Assembly: GCA_043757865.1 (NCBI GenBank)
Contig: JAYVOP010000221.1
Coordinates: 1 to 5,238, forward strand
DNA length: 5,238 bases
Direction: 5' to 3'
From: JAGNEJ01 sp043757865
Lineage (GTDB): Bacteria; Verrucomicrobiota; Verrucomicrobiia; Verrucomicrobiales; V1-33
Part shown: positions 1-5,152 of the stretch, piece by piece
How positions within the stretch are numbered: the first letter of the stretch is position 1
Layout of the letters: every line of letters begins with the position of its first letter
Notes under the pieces: model-generated
Told to the model about the DNA's origin: nothing
Database searches by the model: none
The model's input: the letters and a program-made list of their open reading frames with translations, nothing else
Made by a program: the position numbers and the translations under genes

Positions 1-420
1 CTCCCGGCCCGTAGCCTCCTCCGTGCCCACTAACCGGAAGCGCACAAAGGCATGCATCTTATGGATGTCCCTCCCGATGGCCTTGCACCACTGCTGCACG
101 GTGCGCACATCCCGGTCCGTGGGGATAGAAAGCAGATGCCGCTCGCCCCCGCGCGTCAGCCGCCACAGCAGCCTATACAGCGCAGCCCAGCGCTGTGGAT
201 CGGTGTGCGCGGCAGCATTGCGGGCCATGTCCATAAAGGCTGCGGAGACCACGGGCGCAGGGCCGCAGACCGCAGCCACAGCATCATTTACCGTAAATAA
301 TTCCGCCTCGGCACCCTGCTCTGCCCACAGCACCTCATCGGGATGTGTGCCTGCGGCTAACAAGGCGCGCGCGGCCTGGCGCCAGGCTTCAAAGGTGGGT
401 GCTATGGTGACGGTGTGCAT
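1..420 (-). CDS. Partial CDS: radical SAM-linked DNA metabolism protein (SAM_7_link/DUF4130 type), N-terminal 140 residues
   Basis: An open frame on the minus strand starts at ATG 420 and runs 140 codons off the left edge without a stop. The visible part begins MHTVTIAPTFEAWRQAAR and contains D74-PQRW-AALYRLLWRLTRGG and, near the edge, the signature R117-DIHKMHAFVRFR (to residue 129). I recognise these as hallmarks of the family encoded beside the UDG-linked radical SAM proteins (TIGR03915/DUF4130). In some genomes the same domain is fused to a C-terminal uracil-DNA glycosylase-like domain (TIGR03914); the C-terminus lies outside the window, so fusion cannot be judged here. The start codon lies 2 nt after the radical SAM stop, so the two are almost certainly cotranscribed and perhaps translationally coupled. 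There is no clear Shine-Dalgarno sequence, only a weak GGGGA about 10 nt upstream. The biochemical role is unknown; a DNA repair or modification role is inferred from the family. Confidence 0.87.
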   Translation of the reverse strand, partial: MHTVTIAPTFEAWRQAARALLAAGTHPDEVLWAEQGAEAELFTVNDAVAAVCGPAPVVSAAFMDMARNAAAHTDPQRWAALYRLLWRLTRGGERHLLSIPTDRDVRTVQQWCKAIGRDIHKMHAFVRFRLVGTEEATGRE

Positions 421-422
421 GG

Positions 423-1709
423 CTAGAGTTCCCCGCTGCGCACGGAAATAAGATCAGCCGCAGTGGATAGGGGAGCGCTGAAATCCAACTCCAACTGCTG
501 CGGCGGCGGTAAAAAACGCGCCCGCAAATCATCGCCATCCAGCCCGAACCGTGTGGGGGTATGATCGGCAGTGATGATGAAGGGCAACACTTTTTTCATG
601 GGCATCCGCAGCCTCAGCAGATCTGCTAGGCGCAGCCGCGTGTAGCGCCTAGCCGCTAGGATGCGCTCCACATTTCGCACGCCCAATCCCGGCACGCGCA
701 GCAAAATTTCCCGTGGCGCAGAGTTTACATCAGCCGGGAAACTAGCCCGATTCCGCAATGCCCATGCCAACTTCGGATCCAGCGCTAAGTCCAGATTCGG
801 TGCCTCTACCGTGGTTAGCTCGTCCACTTTAAAATCATAAAACCGCAGCAGCCAATCGGCCTGATACAGCCGATGCTCGCGCACTAACGGCGGGGCTTTG
901 AGGGGCAGCAGCTTGGAGGGCTCGGGGATGGGGCTGAAGGCCGAATAATAGACCCGCCGCAGCCGATAGGTGCCGTAGAGCACATCCGCACGATGGAGAA
1001 TGGTGGCATCGTCCGACGCATCCGCCCCCACCAACATTTGCGTGCTCTGCCCCGTGGCAAACGGCGGTGGCTTGGGTGCATCCGGCTGGCGCTTTTCCCC
1101 AAAACGCTCGTCGATCTTCCCACGGATGTGCCCCATGGCCGCCTGCGTGCGCGCCAGATTCTTTTCTGGTGCCAGCGTATCCAACCCCGACTGCGTGGGT
1201 AGCTCGATATTGATGCTGATGCGGTCCGCATAGCGTCCGGCCATTTCAATGAGCGTGGGCGATGCCTCTGGAATGGTCTTTAAATGGATGTAGCCGCGGA
1301 AGTGATGCTCCTCCCGCAGCTTCCGCGCCACAGCTATCACAAGCTCCATCGTGTGGTCCGCGCTTTGGATGATGCCACTGCTGAGAAACAGCCCTTCGAT
1401 GTAATTTCGTTTATAAAAATCCAACGTTAGCTGCACCACCTCATCCGGCGTGAAGCGAGCCCGTTGCACATTGCTAGAGCGGCGGTTGATACAGTAATGG
1501 CAATCGTAGAGACACGCATTGGTCAGCAGCACCTTCAGCAAAGAAATGCACCGCCCATCTGGCGCATACGAATGGCAAATCCCCGCCCCACCCGTGGATC
1601 CCACACCCATGCTCCCACGGGAATCCTTGCGCGCAGCCCCACTGCTGGCGCAGGAGGCATCATACTTCGCAGCATCAGCGAGGATTTCTAGTTTACGTTG
1701 GACGTCCAT
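423..1709 (-). CDS. Putative DNA modification/repair radical SAM protein (UDG-linked family)
   Basis: This 428-residue protein is close to full family length. The radical SAM motif CxxxCxxC is C66-LYD-C70-HY-C73, which should bind the [4Fe-4S] cluster that cleaves S-adenosylmethionine. Ahead of it are three more cysteines in family-typical context: C20 (KYDASCASSG), C45 (GICHSYAPDGRC) and C54. Other family landmarks are GQSTQMLVGA (220-229), PIPEPSKLLPLKAPPLVREHRLYQ (260-283; first part PIPEPS) and a C-terminal helix-hairpin-helix around VPGLG (336-357), a nonspecific DNA-binding element. This combination matches the family called rSAM_link_UDG (TIGR03916). The substrate and reaction are unknown; DNA action is inferred from the helix-hairpin-helix and the UDG linkage. 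The protein is cytosolic. ATG 1709 is chosen because the family N-terminus (RKLEILADAAKYDASC) follows directly. The gene begins 22 nt after the lipocalin stop and ends 2 nt before its partner gene. Confidence 0.95.
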   Translation of the reverse strand: MDVQRKLEILADAAKYDASCASSGAARKDSRGSMGVGSTGGAGICHSYAPDGRCISLLKVLLTNACLYDCHYCINRRSSNVQRARFTPDEVVQLTLDFYKRNYIEGLFLSSGIIQSADHTMELVIAVARKLREEHHFRGYIHLKTIPEASPTLIEMAGRYADRISINIELPTQSGLDTLAPEKNLARTQAAMGHIRGKIDERFGEKRQPDAPKPPPFATGQSTQMLVGADASDDATILHRADVLYGTYRLRRVYYSAFSPIPEPSKLLPLKAPPLVREHRLYQADWLLRFYDFKVDELTTVEAPNLDLALDPKLAWALRNRASFPADVNSAPREILLRVPGLGVRNVERILAARRYTRLRLADLLRLRMPMKKVLPFIITADHTPTRFGLDGDDLRARFLPPPQQLELDFSAPLSTAADLISVRSGEL

Positions 1710-1731
1710 GATCGTGGATGGGGCGGCGGGT

Positions 1732-2274
1732 TCATTGCTCGCGCTGCGGCACTTGCTTCAGCAGACTGGCATCGTAGCCCTGCGCGGCTAGGCGCTGCAA
1801 GATTCCGTGATACGTTGCAGCATCCAGCGTAGTTTTGCGGGTCAGCACCCAGGCGAGTTTCCTCGAAGGATAACCGATCACGGCCCATTGGTAGTGCGGA
1901 TCGAGATCAATCACCAAGTAAGGCATACGGAAGGGCCAGATGAACTGCACCCGCCACTCGGCATTGCTCGTTTTGTCATGCACCCAGGCCACGCCTTTCC
2001 ATTCTTCCAGCGGGGCCTCCAGTGAGCCGCGACGGAAGAGGAAGGAGTTCTGCATCCGCCCGTCTGGCCTCATGGCATAGCGGTCGAGGGTGCCCACTTT
2101 TCCGTTCTCTAGCACATAGGGAATGTTGGCGAAGACATACCAGTCACCCATGAAGCGCGCCAGATCGACATAGGACACCGTCTTCAGCGGTGGCTTCGAT
2201 GGCACGGTGGAGCAAGACGATAGCAGCATGGCGAAGGCTGTGGTTAGGAGCGTAGGGATTAAGGAGCGTTTCAT
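1732..2274 (-). CDS. Outer-membrane lipoprotein lipocalin (Blc-like)
   Basis: This is a 180-residue bacterial lipocalin, close in length to E. coli Blc (about 177). A lipoprotein signal peptide (MKRSL, hydrophobic to residue 18) ends in lipobox L18-S-S-C21, so the mature protein would be lipidated on C21; serine at +2 favours outer-membrane sorting under the Lol rule. The first lipocalin signature is G43-D-W-Y46 (FMGDWYVFANIP). The second and third lie in a stretch from Y119 to R146, with VIDLDPHYQW followed by WVLTR, the usual Blc arrangement. Bacterial lipocalins bind lysophospholipids or fatty acids and are tied to envelope stress; the ligand here is unknown. It is the first gene of a minus-strand run into the radical SAM pair, 22 nt upstream of the radical SAM start. 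No Shine-Dalgarno sequence precedes ATG 2274. A divergent DoxX-like gene shares the upstream intergenic region. Confidence 0.93.
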   Translation of the reverse strand: MKRSLIPTLLTTAFAMLLSSCSTVPSKPPLKTVSYVDLARFMGDWYVFANIPYVLENGKVGTLDRYAMRPDGRMQNSFLFRRGSLEAPLEEWKGVAWVHDKTSNAEWRVQFIWPFRMPYLVIDLDPHYQWAVIGYPSRKLAWVLTRKTTLDAATYHGILQRLAAQGYDASLLKQVPQREQ

Positions 2275-2512
2275 AGGGTTGGGCTGGATTTAGTGGGTTG
2301 GCCAAGGGATTACCCAGCGGCACGTGGTGTTTCCGCGTCGGTGAATTGCTGGCCCGCCTTTTTGTTCGTTTGCTGGTGGCACGCTGTAGTTTATTTCATG
2401 CATGAAACTAGCAATCGGACACTGCAACGAACGCTTCCGGGGGGCTTTAGGATGCGTGATTCCACCGGGCCCTACGCAAATAGCCCGAGCTTTCCCCCCT
2501 CGCACAGGCACA
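2275..2512. promoter_or_regulatory. Divergent intergenic region between lipocalin and DoxX-like genes
   Basis: These 238 nt separate the lipocalin start (minus) from the DoxX-like start (plus) and should hold both promoters. I see no credible gene: the reading frames here are short, lack family features and overlap on both strands. The clearest element is the palindrome described separately at 2394-2407. A weak plus-strand promoter candidate is TTGTTC (2362-2367) with TGTAGT (2385-2390), 17-nt spacer, four matches in the -10; it would place transcription start near the palindrome. A short palindrome TTGGCCAA lies at 2298-2305. The promoter assignment is tentative. Confidence 0.5.
2394..2407. 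promoter_or_regulatory. Perfect 14-bp palindrome, candidate operator
   Basis: TTTCATGCATGAAA reads identically on both strands, centred between 2400 and 2401, in the region between two divergently transcribed genes. The position and two-fold symmetry fit a dimeric repressor operator that could control the lipocalin and the DoxX-like gene together. It would overlap the likely start point of the tentative plus-strand promoter. No regulator gene is present in the window, so the binding protein is unknown. Confidence 0.45.
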
Positions 2513-2860
2513 ATGATGCTATCGTGGTGCTTGCACGCCGTTCTGATCCTTTTTTCATCTCTCTCCTTTCTCGCCTACGGGATTGGCTGCTTTATGTCCA
2601 CTTACATAAGGTGTGAGTTTGAACGCTACCACCTTGGTTCGCAACGCCCGCTCGTGGGTGCGCTCCAGTTGGCGGCCGCCATCGGCCTATTGGCTGGCCT
2701 CAGCCAGCCGTGGTTAGGGCGCGCAGCAGCTGCGGGGTTAGCGCTGATGATGCTCGTGGCAGTGGGCACTCGGATTAAAATCAAAGACCCTCTGCTGCGG
2801 ATCATCCCCGCGCTCTTCTATCTGGCGCTCAATGCCTACTTGTGGGTGGCGGCATTTTGA
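2513..2860 (+). CDS. DoxX-like small integral membrane protein (copy 1)
   Basis: With the start at ATG 2513 this is a 115-residue membrane protein with four predicted helices at roughly 5-25, 48-66, 72-88 and 97-114. Family-like landmarks are AYG-(IG)-C near the end of helix 1, the loop motif C34-EFERYHLG, and T87-RIKIKDPLLRIIPALF at the start of helix 4. These match the DoxX-like superfamily of four-helix membrane proteins, whose molecular role is mostly undefined (some members are linked to redox or thiol stress). The frame stays open upstream to ATG 2402, which would add 37 residues, but that extension is not hydrophobic, begins inside the palindrome at 2394-2407 and exceeds the usual 115-130 residues, so the MM at 2513/2516 is preferred. 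No Shine-Dalgarno sequence is seen. It converges on a second DoxX-like gene with 11 nt between stop codons. Confidence 0.85.
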   Translation: MMLSWCLHAVLILFSSLSFLAYGIGCFMSTYIRCEFERYHLGSQRPLVGALQLAAAIGLLAGLSQPWLGRAAAAGLALMMLVAVGTRIKIKDPLLRIIPALFYLALNAYLWVAAF

Positions 2861-2871
2861 CCAGCCGATTT

Positions 2872-3234
2872 CTAGCCTAGCGCAATCGCGGCACACATCG
2901 CTAGCACGGCTAGAGATGGCAGTGCTTTCGTAATCCGGTCCCTCACTTTGAGGTGCATGAAAAACGCGCCCAGCATGAGCAAGCCGAGTCCCAACGCCGC
3001 CGGCTGCGCGAGGGTGGGATTCCAAATGGACGCCAGGAGCGTGAGCGCCAGTCCCACCTTAAATGCACCGATCAAGCACATGGACCAAAATGGCAGCCCA
3101 TAGGCGGCAAATTCCTCGCGCAGGCTCTTCGCCTCCCCGCCGCGATAAGCCGTCGCCCTGCCCGAGCGGAGCAACCAGACATTGAGAATTCCGAGCGCCA
3201 CGATAAGCTTCAAAGCAATGAAAATGTTTTCCAT
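2872..3234 (-). CDS. DoxX-like small integral membrane protein (copy 2)
   Basis: From ATG 3234 this gives 120 residues, starting MENIFIALKLIVALGILNVW, with four likely membrane helices at about 2-22, 49-70, 76-94 and 104-119. The landmarks are E40-EFAAYGLP after helix 1 and the segment M93-HLKVRDRITKALPSLAVL leading into helix 4; HxKVxD...K.LPS is typical of DoxX-like proteins. It resembles the convergent plus-strand neighbour in length, topology and both motifs, though identity is modest by eye. The same frame runs open to 3501, but that extension overlaps the end of the lipoprotein gene and has no family character, so the internal ATG is used. The 106 nt upstream hold two inverted repeats (3247-3276 and 3298-3318). 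It may have its own promoter or be read through from the SDR-lipoprotein unit. Function is unknown beyond the fold family. Confidence 0.88.
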   Translation of the reverse strand: MENIFIALKLIVALGILNVWLLRSGRATAYRGGEAKSLREEFAAYGLPFWSMCLIGAFKVGLALTLLASIWNPTLAQPAALGLGLLMLGAFFMHLKVRDRITKALPSLAVLAMCAAIALG

Positions 3235-3246
3235 AAGGTGTGATCT

Positions 3247-3276
3247 GGTGGCACAAATCACTTCGTCTGTGCCGCC
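3247..3276. promoter_or_regulatory. Inverted repeat upstream of DoxX-like copy 2
   Basis: GGTGGCACA (3247-3255) and TGTGCCGCC (3268-3276) are inverted copies matching at 8 of 9 positions, with a 12-nt spacer. The structure ends 13 nt before the minus-strand start codon at 3234. It could be a protein-binding dyad or a leader hairpin affecting translation of the DoxX-like gene. The pairing is seen directly; the regulatory role is inference. Confidence 0.4.
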
Positions 3277-3297
3277 GAGAGCATTTGCCGCCGCCCT

Positions 3298-3318
3298 AGG
3301 ATTGGCAAGGCCAATTCT
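3298..3318. terminator. Small hairpin after the lipoprotein gene, possible weak terminator
   Basis: ATTGGC (3301-3306) and GCCAAT (3310-3315) pair across a 3-nt loop, extendable outward to 3298/3318 with one imperfect pair. On the minus strand it lies about 23 nt downstream of the lipoprotein stop codon. No T-tract follows on that strand (the sequence continues CCTAGGG), so it is not a canonical intrinsic terminator. It might instead belong to the DoxX-like promoter region. Confidence 0.25.
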
Positions 3319-3340
3319 TGCTCCGTGGTCATCACCTCGC

Positions 3341-4132
3341 CTAGCGCAGATTAACCTCCAGCAGCTTCCAGTGATGTGCAGGCAGGTCAAAGGGCACCCG
3401 GATGCGTTCATCAAAATCTGTCGGCCAGAGCACACCCTCTTTTTGCAGGAACTCGCGGAAGGTGACCTCCACCTCCGCTCCGACGGTGCTCGCGAGCCCA
3501 TTTAGAGTCAGACGGACGCGGCGTAAATAGTGGTTTTGACGGTCCACGCTCAACTGTACCCGATCTTCCTCCGCCATCCCAAACCCCGGCTGCAGCAGCA
3601 CTAGCAGATCGTCACACGGGAATCCATCTACCAGCGAGGTGCCGCGTTGCATGATGCGTAGATTCGGTTGGGTAAAATAGTTGGGGCCGAGCAAGAATAG
3701 TTGATAGGCATCGGCCACCAAGGCTGCCGTTTGCAGTTGCTCAGGGTCCGTAGCCGGCACGCCATTGTAGCGCACGGCAACCGTGGTGGGCGTGCGCTCC
3801 ACCTGCTTTTGCCCGCTGGGTCCGCGGTGAGTTTGTGCCATCTGCCGGGGGCGCAGCGTCAGCGTTTCCACCGAGCCCCCACGGTATTGCTGGTCCACGA
3901 GCACGGGTTGGAATTTCGGTCCTAGCCAAGCCCACTTGCCGTCATATTGCACACGGATGGATTGATGTTTTGCTAATGCGGCTGCGCCATGGGCCTGCTG
4001 GGAAGCCCGTAAGATGGCCGCCGCCGCCGGGCTGGTGCCGACTACGGAGTGGTTCAGTTGGCTACGGCTAGCACAAGCCGTAAGGCTGCACAGTAGCACC
4101 GCAGCGGAGCAAAGGAGAGGGCGTGAGGTCAT
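3341..4132 (-). CDS. Predicted lipoprotein of unrecognised family
   Basis: This is a 263-residue protein with a lipoprotein signal peptide: MTSRPLLCSAAVLLCS followed by lipobox L17-T-A-C20, giving a mature protein of 244 residues lipidated on C20, with alanine at +2. I do not recognise the family firmly. The mature part opens with an alanine-rich helix ending in QQAHGAAALAKH (45-56) and then alternates short strands (IRVQYDGKWAW, VAVRYNG, VQLSVDR, RRVRLTL, AEVEVTF). It ends with WPTDFDERIRVPFD (236-249) and HHWKLLEVNLR. This resembles the LolA/LppX-like half-barrel in general pattern (a substrate-holding periplasmic fold), but that is speculation from strand pattern alone. Cysteine C173 is the only cysteine after C20. 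The gene starts 6 nt after the SDR stop, so the two are probably cotranscribed. No Shine-Dalgarno sequence is seen before ATG 4132. Confidence 0.85.
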   Translation of the reverse strand: MTSRPLLCSAAVLLCSLTACASRSQLNHSVVGTSPAAAAILRASQQAHGAAALAKHQSIRVQYDGKWAWLGPKFQPVLVDQQYRGGSVETLTLRPRQMAQTHRGPSGQKQVERTPTTVAVRYNGVPATDPEQLQTAALVADAYQLFLLGPNYFTQPNLRIMQRGTSLVDGFPCDDLLVLLQPGFGMAEEDRVQLSVDRQNHYLRRVRLTLNGLASTVGAEVEVTFREFLQKEGVLWPTDFDERIRVPFDLPAHHWKLLEVNLR

Positions 4133-4138
4133 TAGGAT

Positions 4139-4984
4139 TTAGGTAGAAAAGTCTGTCGGCAGGGCCACGGGTTCCCAGGTGGCTAGCTCTGCATTGGCGC
4201 TGGCCCACTGGCGGCGTTGCTTATCATGGGCATATTTTCCTAACGTCAGTCTGATCGGCGGCTTTTCGCTCGTGGCGGCGGAGTAAATGGCGGCGGCGGC
4301 CTTGGCCGGATCCCCCGATTGCCGTCCATCCATGGTCGCTAGCATTTTTCCAAAGCGACCGCGTGTGGCGTCATACTCCGGCATGGGGGCAGTGGCGTGC
4401 GCCAAGGAACGCCCAATGAATGCGGTGCGGAACGGACCTGGCTGCACGATCATCACGCGCACGCCGAAGGGTGCCAGCTCTGCCACTAGCGCTTCCGAGG
4501 CGCATTCCAGCGCGCTCTTAGCCGCACCATAAAATGCAAATCCCGGGTAGTTCGCGATGGCCGCCGCTGCCGAAATATTGATGATGAGCCCGCTGCGTTG
4601 CGGACGCATGGCTGGCAGCACCCGCTGGATCAAGCGTATGGGTCCGGTAAAATTTACCGCCAGCATAGCGGCTAGCTCGTCAGCGGTCGCCTCTTCCAAG
4701 GCGGCCAGCAGGCCACTCCCAGCATTGTTGACCAGAACGTCGATGCGCCCAAAGCGTTGCCGGGCCTGCTCCACCGCGACCTCAATTTGCTCTGGCACCG
4801 TGATGTCCAACTCTAAGGCCAGCGTGCTCTCTGGGGGTTCCGTGCATAGGTCCGCCAGAGAGCTTACATCCCGAGCCGTCGCCACCACGCGATCCCCTTG
4901 GCGCAGCGCGTGGTGAGCCAACGCCTGCCCCAAGCCGCTGGAGCAACCGGTGATCAACCAAACCCGTGACGAGGACTCATTCAT
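4139..4984 (-). CDS. SDR family NAD(P)-dependent oxidoreductase
   Basis: From ATG 4984 this encodes 281 residues, a classical short-chain dehydrogenase/reductase of the group ending with a DGRQ.GDPAKAA region and a TDF C-terminus. A Rossmann fold binds NAD(P): T12-GCSSGLG19, then R38-D after strand 2 (TARD), which leans towards NADP, D60 (LDIT) and N86-NAG89. The active site shows N111, Y152-GAA-K156 and the P182-GPFRT segment. The residue 13 positions before Y152, normally the catalytic serine, is A139; S138 is one residue early. The substrate is unknown. A TTG at 4999 would add five residues, but it overlaps the -10 element of the candidate promoter, so ATG 4984 is chosen. It is the first gene of a likely operon with the lipoprotein gene 6 nt downstream. 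Confidence 0.95.
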   Translation of the reverse strand: MNESSSRVWLITGCSSGLGQALAHHALRQGDRVVATARDVSSLADLCTEPPESTLALELDITVPEQIEVAVEQARQRFGRIDVLVNNAGSGLLAALEEATADELAAMLAVNFTGPIRLIQRVLPAMRPQRSGLIINISAAAAIANYPGFAFYGAAKSALECASEALVAELAPFGVRVMIVQPGPFRTAFIGRSLAHATAPMPEYDATRGRFGKMLATMDGRQSGDPAKAAAAIYSAATSEKPPIRLTLGKYAHDKQRRQWASANAELATWEPVALPTDFST

Positions 4985-4998
4985 TATGTAAGCGTGCA

Positions 4999-5007
4999 AT
5001 CATACCA
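4999..5007 (-). promoter_or_regulatory. Extended -10 promoter of the SDR gene
   Basis: On the minus strand TGGTATGAT gives an extended -10 (TGnTATGAT; five of six matches to TATAAT). The -35 region 17 nt further up is only T-rich (within a run of seven T), with no good hexamer. A start about 7 nt downstream would fall near 4992, leaving a leader of about 8 nt before ATG 4984, too short for a Shine-Dalgarno sequence. It also argues against the TTG at 4999 as start codon. Confidence 0.5.
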
Positions 5008-5100
5008 TTCGTTTTCCTAAAAAAACGCCTCGCGTGCTCCAGCGGATGCAGGAATTTCAGTTGTGCTAAAGTTACCAGAATCCGCTAAGCTTCGGGGCAC

Positions 5101-5152
5101 GTAACACCTTTACTGTCCATCCACTCGCTTACTTTCCATCCAACGGTGTTGC
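5101..5152. repeat. Direct repeat pair framed by an inverted repeat
   Basis: TACTGTCCATCCA (5111-5123) and TACTTTCCATCCA (5130-5142) are direct copies with one mismatch, offset by 19 bp. They are framed by GTAACACC (5101-5108) and GGTGTTGC (5145-5152), which are inverted copies with one G-T pair. The layout suits a regulator binding two tandem sites about two helical turns apart, or a small structured element. The function is not known. Confidence 0.4.

Noticed and set aside
23..451. Plus-strand 142-codon open frame at the left edge
   Set aside because: It is antisense to the DUF4130-type gene, whose minus-strand translation carries clear family signatures; the plus-strand product is serine/arginine/alanine-rich with no domain.
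2402..2512. N-terminal extension of DoxX-like copy 1 from ATG 2402 (37 more residues)
   Set aside because: The extension is polar and proline-rich with no family character, starts inside the palindrome, and makes the protein longer than usual; ATG 2513 gives a normal DoxX-like length with helix 1 at the N-terminus.
2861..2871. Bidirectional terminator between the convergent DoxX-like stops
   Set aside because: The 11-nt gap and its surroundings show no stem-loop with a T-tract on either strand.
3235..3501. N-terminal extension of DoxX-like copy 2 up to 3501
   Set aside because: It overlaps the well-supported lipoprotein gene in another frame and is low-complexity in composition; ATG 3234 starts directly at helix 1.
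4557..4916. Plus-strand 119-codon frame inside the SDR gene
   Set aside because: It is antisense to the SDR Rossmann region and its alanine/serine-rich product is typical of a shadow frame in GC-rich coding DNA.
4985..4999. TTG 4999 as the SDR start
   Set aside because: It would add only five residues not typical of the family and overlaps the extended -10 element; ATG 4984 fits the family N-terminus.
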